From contig JAQFVV010000003.1 in NCBI GenBank assembly GCA_028023455.1, positions 62,001 to 126,000 on the forward strand: a stretch of DNA of 64,000 bases, written 5' to 3'. The notes under the pieces are model-generated. The model saw only the letters and a program-made list of their open reading frames with translations. It searched no databases and had not been told where the DNA came from. This DNA is from Epiperipatus broadwayi. Its lineage: Eukaryota > Onychophora > Udeonychophora > Euonychophora > Peripatidae. Positions 36,281 to 48,503 of this stretch are shown here, piece after piece (the stretch's first letter is position 1; every line of letters starts with the position of its first letter). Position numbers and translations under genes: made by a program.

Positions 36281-37207
36281 TTAAAATCATCTATTATTAT
36301 TTGACTAAAGAATTGACACTAGATGGTAGTTTTTTTTATTATTTTTGATCTTTTGTGAGGAGAAGCATTGGATTTCCCTCCATATCTACCAGCTACCTGT
36401 ACTATTTTATATTATTCAGATAAATAAGCTGAGATTTAAAAACACCCTAAGATTTTAAACTCAAACTAACTTATTTGCATACTTATATAGATATGACACT
36501 AGATCAATGATTAGATATTTTAGAACCAGTTTTATACTAATTCTAATAATTAGTTGATCCTTTATCAAGAATAGTATATATTTAACTATTTCTAACAAAA
36601 AAAAAGTACAATCAAACTTCATCATAGGTATTGACAAAATAAAAGATTATCTATAGACATATATATCTATGATTACTTTAGTTAAAGCTATGAAATTATT
36701 TTTTTAAAAATATATCTTTTAACAAATAAAAACATTTGATTCTACATAAATGTACTGCATTTTCAAACATAATTATATTTATAAAAAGGTTTTTTTTTTT
36801 TTTAACTTGAAACAACATGTGACATTATCAGAGCTTCCTCCTCTTCCTCAATAAAATTAGCTCAGAAAAATGAAATCAATGTTGCAAACTTCAATTTATT
36901 TAATAAAAACAGTACTTAAAAAAGTCCAAGAATCAATTCAAGGGTTTTATAAAAAAACAAATTAGGAGTTTAATTTAATAACATTGTACATCTTTATGTT
37001 CTAATTAAAAATAGCTTAACGTTAATTTATCAATTATTATTTAGATGGTTGTTGGGTTATGAATGGATCATCTACTTAAAAAAAAGCTTGCATGGAAAAT
37101 TTTTAATAATTTACTCAAACAGTTCAAATTTTACTAGAACGTTTAAATTGTAGATTTGAATCACAACATGTAAACATGACAAATGTACAAACCTATATAC
37201 CATGAGA
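36281..37207. other. AT-rich non-coding stretch
   Basis: Nothing recognisable. A T(16) run lies near 36789-36804. Confidence 0.5.
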
Positions 37208-37229
37208 TTATATATATATATATATATAT

Positions 37230-37271
<42 letters not shown>
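37208..37271. repeat. (TA)n microsatellite
   Basis: About 64 bases of alternating TA, interrupted once by G. Confidence 0.95.
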
Positions 37272-37273
<2 letters not shown>

Positions 37274-40200
37274 AATATTTTCTTGGATTAATTATAATGT
37301 GAAAAAAAAAGGAGATATTTCCATGTAATAATTAAAAAAATGTGTTAGTAGTAGTTTTGCTAATTAACTATTAATTGCTATTGACAGCCTTTAAGCTAAA
37401 CTACTCACTTTAATAGTACATAATAATTTTTTTGCCTTGGGTTTACTTTTATTTGTACAAAAAAAAAACTATTCTATACTATTAGACCAAATTATTTAAC
37501 TTAATGGCTGTCAAGACTTGCCAGTATGAATTAATAGTTACCTAACAACTTTACTGTTAACATATTTCTCCAGACATTACATAAAATATTCCCCACTAAT
37601 TCCTTTATATTAAATGCATATTTTCATGGTAAAAGATGTTATTTCTCTGCAAGAATTCTGATATTGAATGAATTCTTTTATCTTAAGATATCTGGAGGAA
37701 TTTAATTAAGATATCAATTTAATGGTAATGTTATCTAGCAGCAAATGTATACTCATACATATCCAAAATATACATTCCCACAAATTCAGAGTTTTTGAGT
37801 CAATTGAAAAAATATATGGGTAAGTTTCAAGTATTTTTACAAATAACTTTTCTCTCAGCTGAGTCTGAAAATATTTAAATTATATAGTTGCTTGTATTAA
37901 AGTAGCAATTATTCATTCTATTTTGTAATGTTTTTTTTGTACATTTTCAAAGAATGATATATCTTATCACAGATATGTTCTTTATATAGTGTGATATTTT
38001 TGGGCAGTTTTCTTTCCAATAATGGTAATAATGGAAAAGTTACAAATATTTCTGTACATTAGCTTTTCTTTTTATTTTTGAATATTTTTCCTCTGGTTAA
38101 TTTTACAAATCACCATTTTCCTAATAATATGGCTTATTATATGTTAGTCTTTTAGAGCAGTATTGACAAATGATCTAGGATTATGGTACATTGTACTATG
38201 TCTGTATATTTTTTTAAAATTATTTAAATTATGGGATGGTATAAACTGCCAACATGACCATAAACAATCAGGTGTTTAATAATTTTAGTTAACTTGATGA
38301 ATAATGGTTATTTTCAAAATACATGCTTATTAAGAGAGGGTGGCTGAGTTTCTGCTGTAAATGGTCACATACAATGTAGATGGCATTGAGGAATGTATTT
38401 ATACAAATTGAAATAAAATCTTGAAAATGTTTAAATTATGTTTAAACTTTTCTTTTTTCATAAATCCTTTGTTCAGGTTTTTAATATATGTAAAAATATG
38501 ATAAAAGCATGTCTAACAGGTAATCTTGGTAATAAAATTAAAAAATAGTTTGAAAAAGATAAACTACAAACGTAGCATTTATTAGAGTCAAGTTGTTCTT
38601 TTATCAATGGTGAATCCATGTACTAACTTTAATTTGAACAACTTAGATTAACTTGAAACTTTTACTCTCTCCATTTTATATTATTTGGATAATCTTTTAT
38701 TAATTAATTCTGAATGGATTGACAGTTCTTATATAAAAGAGGCTATTGGGTGGGTTATTACTTTGTAGTAAATATTTAAATGTTATTTAACTTTTACTTA
38801 CTAATATCTTTGATTAGGACATCTAATAAATTAGCTTTAAAAAATAGCAGGTTGCACAGCAAATCATTTTATTTAGTTAAATAAAACAAATGACAATAAT
38901 TTTGCACATGAATATCCTAAACATTATGGTGTGTGGGAATAATTGATATGAGGGAATCGTTGTACTTGACACGATATATGCCAAATATAGCAATACCCAA
39001 TTGAATGTTGGCTATAAATAATATAATGTATTATAAATAATATAAGAAAATGTTAGTTACTTGTCACTAAACTTTCAATATAACTAGAACAATTTTTTTT
39101 ATAAAAGGTTTTTGTTTTTTTTTAAAAAAAAAAGTAATAAAGTTAACAGCCAAAATGATTGACTAAATTCATTCTTTAATGCTTGGACTTTGATTTTAGA
39201 CTCGTTAAATTTAATATTGATTTTAGAATTTAATTCAGCTATCAAATTAGCTTTTAATTCTTTAATTATTAATATATTAATCATATAATATAAAATATTA
39301 TATTATAATATGTATTAGATTATAAATTCCTATATTATATTATAATATGATACATCGTAAGCTTTTTTTTTTAAAAAAAAGTAGTAATAAAGTTAACAGC
39401 CAAGATGACGATATTTTCATAAAAAAACATCAATATCCAAAAACTTCCTATCATTTTGTAAATTTACCATTTGTTTACAGGAACATTGGATTCAATTAAA
39501 ATAATATTTTTATTTATTTTTTAAACTTTTTAAAAAATTATGCAAATATGTGAACACCAATTTTGGAATCAAATTATATCTATATTTTGGAATTCAACTT
39601 TGAGAGAAATTAATATTTCTGTAATTTAAAATATAAAGGCTTTTTATAACAAAAAAAAAATGTATAAAGTTAATATTGATTAGATTCAACTTGAACTTTT
39701 AGTAAACAAAAATGTGCAGTTTAAATCTATATTTATTTATTTACATTATAAACCAATCTGATTGATCTGAAACATTTTTAAAATAAAACAAAATTGCACT
39801 CAGTTAACATGAAAATAAAGTCATTACAATGTACGACTGTTGGTTTAGCATCAAACATACAAACTATATGTGCAAGACATAAAGTGTTTGAATTTCAAGC
39901 TATTTATTAGTTTGAATAGTATATAAAAAAGTTTCTGATGTGTAGCAACATAGCTGGAACTAGTCTGGGAATTTGAATGCTAATTGATTATTTAAGCTTA
40001 CAATAGATTAGTCTTAAGTGGAATATTTACGCTAAATTACAGATGCTAATGCAGATTTGAAAATTAAATGGAAATCATTTATACTTTGATCTTCAAACAA
40101 AGAGTGAGTCACTGTCCATCCTAAAAATAAAGGTGGGATGATTGTGTTAGGATTTTTGAGTGTTATAGTGGCAAGGAATGGGATGAAAGAATAGATACAT
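37272..40200. other. AT-rich non-coding stretch with a short direct repeat
   Basis: A T(n)A(n) junction followed by 'aataaagttaacagccaa' occurs at about 39111-39155 and again at about 39364-39405. Between them lies very AT-rich, partly palindromic DNA ('attatattataatatg'). The minus-strand frame at 39099-39284 spans one of these and is not a gene. Confidence 0.45.
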
Positions 40201-40388
40201 AAATAAAGAATAAGGAGTTGGGGAGATGGAGATCTAAGATGGAGAGTAAAAAGAGTTTAAATATATAGAGAAATAAACAGAACATTGAGTGAGAGTTAAT
40301 TTATGATAATAACAAGGAAATCAGTTTATTATTTAAAGCTCAAATGGAATCTTGAGCAACAAGAAAATATACATGTAAATGGTAAAAT

Positions 40389-40760
40389 ATGAGTGATTTA
40401 GTCTGCAAATTGTGTAAGGAAGACATAGAAAATATTAGGCATTTGTTAATTGAATGTAAATGTTGGAAGCAGAAAGAGTACAAATAATGAAGTTATGGAA
40501 GAAAAAATATGAACAAAGAGATTATACAGAAAGTGGGTTATTGGTTTTATGCTGGGTTTGGAAAAAGATAAGGGGGATTTAGATATAAAGGCCATAGAGT
40601 TGACAAAGATTATGTTGTGGAAATGGAATGGAGCAGATTGTGGGACACTTAGGGTGGGGAATGGAAAGGGAATGTAAAGTGGCTAACAGGTTTCTCTGGG
40701 CATATTGTTGAGAGATTCCTGACTCTGTTTAAGAAAAAGTTACAGTGTATCACATCATAT
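40389..40760 (+). pseudogene. Non-LTR retrotransposon 3' end relic
   Basis: At 40389-40487 one frame reads MSDLV, then CKLCKEDIENIRHLLIEC (Cys codons from 40404), then KCWKQ before a stop. This is the zinc-finger-like CxxC...H...C motif near the C terminus of LINE RTs. Further downstream the frames break repeatedly, with scraps such as ELTKIMLWKWNGAD. The relic runs into a (AAT)n(GAT)n tract at 40812-40922, the microsatellite-type tail seen on several LINE clades. A diverged echo of 'gtaaatgttggaagca' recurs at 42463-42478, hinting at a second, worse copy. Confidence 0.6.
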
Positions 40761-40811
40761 CACAAAACTGTAAAGAGGTCATTTTGTATAAATGTTGACC
40801 TCTGGTGATCA

Positions 40812-40922
<111 letters not shown>

Positions 40923-41468
40923 AATATGTCCACTGATTTCATTAGAATGCAACTAAGATGCTAAGATTTATTTCTAAATGTTAGTTTATTTTTTTAGAGA
41001 AGATACCAATATGATTCTTACCAAAAAAAAAATTGGCAGTCAAGAGAGACACAGGATTTTGATTGCACTCCCATTTAGTCTCTATTCAGTAAGAAAACAA
41101 GAGGTTATATATGTGTAGTGTAAGTTGACAAAATCATATGATGCATAAATGTTAATGCTTGCTATTTATTTACCAAAGAAATATATAATATTTAAAGTAA
41201 TAGCACATAATTGGAGTTCGACTTCTGATCTAATAATATCAAAGAAATATATGCATAATACTGAAATCTAAATTTTTGGTTTCATGTGGAAATCTCTATA
41301 ATATTTTTCAAATTTTACTACATTAACTAAATATAAAAGTTATCATATGTATATAAAAGGAAAAATTGTATAATAAATCAAATATTTCTGATTAAATGTC
41401 ATCAAAATAAACAAATGATTTATAGTTTGGAAGGTCATAAAAAGTTTAAGCATCAGAAGTCATAAAGC
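40923..41468. other. AT-rich non-coding stretch
   Basis: No recognisable feature. Confidence 0.5.
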
Positions 41469-41529
41469 TAAAGTTTGTGATCTATGAACCTTAGTTAAAG
41501 AATGTATTATTCTATCACTGCACTAACAT
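41469..41529 (-). repeat. Old tRNA-like (SINE) fragment
   Basis: The minus strand reads 'tgttagtgcagtgatagaat', then 'taaggttcatagatc' in the B-box position. It closely resembles the 12807 copy. Confidence 0.45.
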
Positions 41530-41934
41530 TATTGAAAGAGAATAATATCAATAGTCACTTTATTGAGATTTAAAATTAATTTGATTAATCAGAGGCTTTA
41601 CAGGATATTTTGAAGAAATAATGTGCAGATTTAGAAACATAACATTATAACTATTTATTTTATGATTTTTTTTGACTCATATGCAAATTTTTAAAGAAAA
41701 AATAGAAATAGAAATATTCATATAGAAAAGGTCTAATTCATATCTTACTATGATTAGTAATTGTTTAGGTAAAGAGTGAAATGAGGTCTGAACTAGCATT
41801 TAATGCAAAAGGATTTATTGCATCAAACAGTAGTCAAGAGCTAAATTAAATAAAAAGCAGACATAAAATATGTAAACATTTTTGGCTAAAATAATTATTG
41901 TAAATATACTAACAATATATCTTATTAAATAATC

Positions 41935-42290
41935 ACAGCCTTCTTACACCTTTAAATAAATAATTTTTATTAATATAATAACTGTTTCAACTGTTTCCGG
42001 CAGTCTTCTTCAGATCTAATCTATTGCTCTACCTTTCCTTTTACATCATTTAAATAAAATGATGGAAAAGGAAAGGTAGAGCAATAGATTGAGATCTAAA
42101 GAAGATTGCCAGGAACAATCAAACAGTTGTTACATTAATAAAAATTATTTGTTTAAATGGTGGAAAAGAAAAGATAGAGTAATAGATTGAGATCTGAAGA
42201 AAACTTCTGGAAACAGTAGAAACTGTTATTATATTAATAAAAATTATTTGCTTAAAGGTGTAAGAAGACTGTGATTATTTAATAAATATA
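41935..42290. repeat. Foldback element with a duplicated right arm (family D)
   Basis: The left arm (41935-42050) carries 'cagccttcttacacctttaa' and 'tctattgctctacctttcct'. Its reverse complement appears twice in tandem on the right, at about 42058-42155 and 42156-42290 ('gtagagcaatagattgagat' and 'atagagtaatagattgagat'). Only the second right copy reaches the outer end ('gtgtaagaagactgtgatta'). The result is one arm facing two, as if the right arm had been duplicated. Confidence 0.8.
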
Positions 42291-43560
42291 TTGTTGTATA
42301 TGAATAAGCAAAATTACTGAAGAAGAAGAAGTATATATAGAATTATATAAACATACTAAAGCAATGAAAAAGAAAAAAAAAGGTAAAATAAAAATAGAAA
42401 TTGAAGAAAAGGCCATACAAAAAGTTAATGCTTTTAAATAATTAAAAACAACTGTGGATGTAAATGTTGGAAGCAAAAAAAATGAAATAAAATAAAAACT
42501 TCTATGTTTATCCAAAATTTAATAAAAACTATTAAAGATAGATCTTAAAATTAAAGTTTGATAACAAATAATATGGAATCTAGAAGAACTAAAAATAAAA
42601 GATTTAGGAATATCTTATAGGAAAAAAATAGATAAAGAATTAATTTAATTGCATAATATTTGGAATATAAAAATACCAAAAGAAATTTGAATAAAGATAT
42701 TATTTTTAATACTAATTTAAAAAAAAGGTCTACTTTCCAGTTAAAGAAGTTAAAAATTAAAGAAAAGAGAAAATTCACAACAATTAAATATTACACAAAG
42801 AATTAGAGGAGTAATAACAAAATATTTATGTGACAGAAGAAAGAAAAAAAGATTAAGTAAAATGTGAAAGTATGATGTATTAAAATGAAAAGTGTTAAGA
42901 ATAATATTAAAAAAAGCAAAATGATTAATAAGAAGAAATTAGAGAAGAAAGACAAAAAGAATGATAATCTTGTTAGTATTCATAGATAAATTGATAATCA
43001 CCAACATAGAAAAGATAAGAAAATATTAAAAGATTTAAAACATAAATCATTGATTAATTAAATTATTCTGTTTGGATGCTATCTAATATCTAAAAACTGA
43101 AGTGCTATGATTCACACCAAATAAGAGAATGGTATTTAAACAAAGATCACATTTAAGCATTATATTAATAACAAAAATGTTTGAAGGAAAGTAAATTGCT
43201 GGTCTTAGAGAACTACATTTTTTAAAAAAACAATTTTTTTCTTGGAAGACATAATTATGCCAAAAAAAGAAAAAATCATTGGAAAAGAAAAAATTGAAAA
43301 TTTATAGATTACATAAAATATAATGAATTAAACAATTTAGACATATAAAAAATACAATGGCTAAAGTGGAAAAAACTTTAAAGAGTGAAAAAAAAAAGAA
43401 AGTCATCATGAAAAAAGACAACTATGAGTTTTTAAAAAGATAGCAGAAAATAAGAAGCATTAATATTGGTAATCCATTCTAAATATTCTGCTTTGGAGAT
43501 AACTATTATAAGATTGAGGAACCTATGAAACATTAGTTGCTACATTAAATCATTAGAGTG
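42291..43560 (+). other. Purine-rich, A-rich block, possible LINE relic
   Basis: The top strand is strongly A/G-rich for more than 1 kb and contains no long plus-strand frame. A stretch at about 42360-42480 reads AMKKKKKGKIKIEIEEKAIQ, followed by a KVNAFK-like stretch. This loosely resembles the segment before the 'FKYLG' box of some LINE RTs, but A-rich DNA generates such strings easily. The minus-strand Phe/Leu-rich frames at 42279-42778 are shadows of this composition. Confidence 0.3.
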
Positions 43561-44960
43561 TTTTCAGTTTCTGGTCATTGTTTTTTTTTTTTTTGTTTTT
43601 TTATTAATAAAGAGCATTAAACAACAAGAGCTGTTGTCCTTATTTTTTTAATTTTATCTAAGCTAATGGTGTGAGATTTAAAAACTTTAAACTTTCAACA
43701 TAAGCTAAATTGCTAATATATTTGTATAGACATTGAGCTTAACAGATAAAGGCTAATCATCAAAGAGTAGTCTAAATATTTGCATGTCTCCTGGTTACTC
43801 AGACTAAAAATAAATGACTTAAAACAGATTGAATTATTTCTGCTAATGCTGATGTTGAAAATAATTGGAAAATTATGTCTAGTCATGTGATATTTTGTTT
43901 ATTGGAAGGATTGTCTAAGATATATTATGGGAACTGATTTTGGAAAGATAAACAATGATAATGTATAAAAATGTCAGATATATAACTTTTTATTTTTATT
44001 TGTAAAAGTAAAGACAACATACATTAGTAAAATTCTTAATCAAAGGAATGACTTGAAAGATTGAAGGTGACATGTTAAAGCTATTTTGGAATTTTGTAAA
44101 GCAGAACAGAATGACAAATAGCATAAGTCTCAAAGCAAAGACAATTAATACCCTTTTGTATTATAATGACATTTATCTAAAAAATAAAAAAGTCAAGCCT
44201 TTATAACTCCATGACATGATAATATTAATTATAAAAAAGTGATTAGAAATCTGCATCTATTTATATAAAGGTGTGACATAGAAAGTGTTTTATTTTTAAA
44301 GTAAGCTTTAATTTCTGTGCAACTATAGGTAGCCAGATTAGAATATCATCTAATGTCTGATATGGTGCTTTATTTTTCAAACAAGTGCGCATAATTACAA
44401 ACTTTGACTCCATTTGTAACATTATGAAAATGTCAATTCTTTGCTTCTTTAATATAGGATTAATATTTTTTTTTTTCAAATTTAAACTTATGATTTAAAA
44501 TAACTGTCTCAATGGCTGAGTCAAATTCAATACTGTTCTGGTATGCCTTTTTATTTCTAGATGTAAGAATGAAAGCTCAATTTCTATAAGAATATTAAAA
44601 TGTTTTTTTTTTTTACAATCAAAATGACTAATTAAATTATATTTCTGGCATATTTTAGTAAAAATAAAAAAGATAATAAAAATGAAAACTATTGAAAATG
44701 TTTCTAGTTTTAATTCCCATAAACAATATAGTATTTAATAAACAAAACTACATATACTTTTTTTATTCTTAGTATAAACATTAGCGACAATAATTATTTT
44801 ATTTACTCTTCTCCAGAGCTCTTAATTGTATGATTAAAAAATAAACTTGAAATGTCAGTACTGTATCTGCATTTATTGATTTATTTCTGACTTACCGTTT
44901 TCAATGATTTGCCTCTATACTTTCAGCAAATACTTTTACTTTTTATACTAGTCAAACTAA
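43561..44960. other. AT-rich non-coding stretch
   Basis: A T(15)GT(7) run lies near 43579-43601. No gene is supported; the minus-strand frame at 44261-44479 lacks any motif. Confidence 0.45.
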
Positions 44961-45020
44961 TAATGCAAGATTCAAAGCCGGCCTAAGATTTTGAATCACA
45001 GCTAATTCGCTCATATAGTT
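44961..45020 (-). repeat. Old tRNA-like (SINE) fragment
   Basis: The minus strand reads 'gagcgaattagctgtgattc' and then 'ccggctttgaatcttg' in the B-box position. Confidence 0.4.
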
Positions 45021-45174
45021 TTATAGGTTTGATATTAAGCCTGATATGATATATTTTTAATTATCACAATTCTATGCTATAATTATAGATATTTTTGATC
45101 CTTTAATAAAGCTTTTATAAACAACACATTACGTGACATCTCTTGGTTTATTTTCACCATCAACATTATAGTTG

Positions 45175-45560
45175 AAATACACAGGCTTATATATATACCT
45201 GTGTCTACATATGTAATAGACAGGGTATGAGCACAGACTTTCACATAACCCACCACTCTCCACACTATCTCATAACACTGATACACCCGAACACACATAT
45301 GTCGAAAAGATAAATAATCACCAATATACGTATTTCATGCTAAACCAGCAATCATCAGTTGGTCCAGATTACATCTCTACACATATATGCTAAAAGTGCT
45401 CAGATATATATTAAGATAGCAAATCCTCCTACTTTAATGGACAGGCTTCAATCTACTCCACACTCCAATTTTTCAACTGTCCATCCAATTGAAAATCTGA
45501 CGATGGAACGCTCAAAGGCCACCCTGAGGCCGAGATTATTGTCACACCCATGTTGACCAA
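45175..45560. repeat. Foldback family B, single-arm copy
   Basis: Shares a long collinear stretch with the left arm of 31921-32405: 'actttcacataaccca' as against 'gtttcacatgaccctc', 'atcaccaatatacgtat', 'atcagttggtccagatta', 'atattaagatagc' and 'aatggacaggcttca'. The opposite arm is absent. Small frames on both strands here translate the repeat and are not called. Confidence 0.75.
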
Positions 45561-47388
45561 AGGCCAATCTGACCCCTCATGTACAGCACATAATCCATTA
45601 AATACATATACAAGGGATAGGCAGACATCTCTAATATGTAATAGTTGAAAAGTATCCTAAATCCACTCATGCCCGAGATACACAGGTCAGGAGCAATCAT
45701 GAATTCTGCCCTATTTACTTTTCTCTAAAACTATAACATTATAAACAACACTTCTGATGATAACATGAAATTTTATTCATTCTGGTCCCTGAGACACAGC
45801 AGAGAAACATGAGATCTACAGGGTAATTAGCATACATAAATAATGTTTAAACTTGGCTCAATCAAATATCTTATGTGAAGGGACAATTTATAAATTTTAA
45901 AAATTATAAAAATTATCTCTATTTTCTGTTATATAGAGTTATTAATAAGTAAGATTTTTGATAATACTATTTTGTATCTAGTTTAAATCAGCAATCTAAT
46001 TACTACTGCAAACGATTAATAAATTAATCAACATTACATTTATTATAAGTACAGTATATAATTAGTCTATTTCTACTACAGATGTTCAATTCTTGCTAAA
46101 ATTATGAAAGCATTGGAAATATATATATATGCAGTATTTATGCTTAAAAACATTTACAGTAACTCTGCTAAAATAATGACAGCCACACTTAATAGTTTAA
46201 AAAAAAATTCAAAAATCAAAACATAAAGTCAAAAACCCTGGCAATTAATTATTTGATATCCTGTGAACAATTCAAAATTTAAATGGAGACAAAATCCTGT
46301 TTAACAGTTCTTTTAGTTATGATGATCCATTGCTTACAATAAGCTGTATGAATAATTACAATGAAGAGATTGACATAAATTTCATAAAATTAAAATTATT
46401 TAATCCCTTGTGCATCTTAGATATTTAAAATATATATTAGAATATTACTATATTAGAATACAAAGTTTTATATTTAAGTAGCATATATATGTACCATGTC
46501 AATAATCTGGCTTGATAAAATTTTTAAAAAATTCAATTTGTTTAACTTTTTTCACTTAGGTAAATAAATTACAGCTAACCCAGTTAATCATTCAGTATTG
46601 TCGATTAAATGTATGTCTATCTATTTTAGGCTAAAATATAAAACAAATTTTTTTTGCAAGCATGAGTTATCAATGACGAATACAAGATACTTCAGAATAG
46701 ACCCCCACATTAGTTTCTGGTTATTACATTTTTTTATAAGAGCATTTTTTAATCTTACAACTATTTGATAGCCATATTTTATATATATGCAATTTAAGCT
46801 AATGCTTTTACAAGTTTAAACAATCCAAGAGTTTAAATTCATCATAACTTATTTGTTTAGTTATATAAATCTGATTGCAATTTGTGTATAATTTATTATA
46901 AACTAACTATAAATAAGATTGAAAATACTATGATGTAAAAGAAAAATATTCAAGTTAAATGTAGATTAAAATGTTACTCTGTTTTGGTTATATCAATTGT
47001 TTGCTATGAAATCAAAAATTATTTAAATTAGCTTATATCCAGGATTTAATAAAAGTGTTATTATTTATCTGTATAGGTTATTTTTCTATCGCAAACAATA
47101 TTAGAACTTGTAAAAACTCCTGTCAATCAAATAAAATGAGTCTTACTTGGCTGAGAAATCAAGAACTGATATGGAAAACAAATTTAGATAATGCTAATAG
47201 AGAATAAAATTTTACTCATAGTAGATTTAAAAAGGTATTTATTTTATTCTATATTTATAATATTATAAATATAAAAGTAGATAGCTAAGTAATTGGATAG
47301 ATCGACAGATATATATAGATAGGTAGATGGGTGGTAGATAAATAGGTAGATAGTTGTATTAGATTGTATACCTAAAAATGGAGTAACT

Positions 47389-47421
<33 letters not shown>

Positions 47422-48503
47422 CAAATGGATCCATAAATAATATATTAGTTTGAAATCACATCAAATCATCAAATGTTATTTATAAATTACACATAATTTA
47501 TCTGTTAGTACATTGATAAAAACATCAATTAATCTCTGGAAACCTATGTTTTGGACTCAATCATCCTTGTTCAGCTGCCATGTAGGAAGATTAATCTTCA
47601 TAACAAATTTAAAAATTTCAAACTTTAATATCAAATGGATTATATTATTAATATTTAAATAAATTGCAGTTGCTATGCTTTTGATTCAAAGTCTTTGGTT
47701 ATAGCAGTTGAACAAGGATGAATGAATCTGAAATGAACATCTTGCATGAATTGCTTTTGTTTATTAATATAGCAATTAAAAACATTATATGATTCGAAGA
47801 TGTCACATTGAAGATTTATATCACATTATTTTAATATATTGCTGTAATATACACCTCTTGTTGAGCAATCACATTATCTACTTGTCAATGTGGTGATATA
47901 ATATCCACATATCCACAGTTTTATGGTACACAGTTGATATAAATCATGTTTGAGATTACCAGATTTATTCAAATATGTGAGAAAGATTATAGGATAGAAT
48001 CCAGATTTTAATTTCTTTTAACCAAAATTTTATTTGTTTTATGAAAATATCTCCTTAATTTTTTTGGATTTTAATAGAAATCTTTAGAGCATAATAACCA
48101 GATTCTGATAACTAGATGTTTATGTATACTTTAGGAATGTATTATCCAAAAGAAAATGTATATTTGGAAATAAAGACAATATTTGATAGAAAACTTTAAT
48201 TCAGTAAAAGTTTAACATTATGTAGCAGATATAAAATTAACAACATGATAAATGTGATTTATCACAAAATAAATATTGATGTCAACATCTTCTGAAAGAA
48301 CTATACACATGTATCATTTTGCCACACAAATTACTGGTAAGAAAAAATAGCTACATATGTGATTAAATTTATTTTATTGCTTGAAAGTTTATAAGATATG
48401 TGTGTGCTACACATTGATTTCATAATTTAAATCAAAGTGCAGTTTACATAGGTATTTATATAATAATAAAAATAGCCTTACAGATATAATGTATATACTA
48501 TAG
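45561..48503. other. AT-rich non-coding stretch
   Basis: A GATA-like degenerate microsatellite at about 47278-47356 and a TA run at 47392-47419. A spaced inverted repeat 'catccttgttcagctg' / 'cagttgaacaaggatg' lies near 47564-47720. No gene is supported. Confidence 0.5.

Noticed and set aside
42279-42778. Two Phe/Leu-rich minus-strand ORFs
   Set aside because: These are shadows of the A-rich top strand.
47564-47720. Inverted repeat 'catccttgttcagctg' as a transposon terminus
   Set aside because: Arms are short with no related copy and no target duplication.
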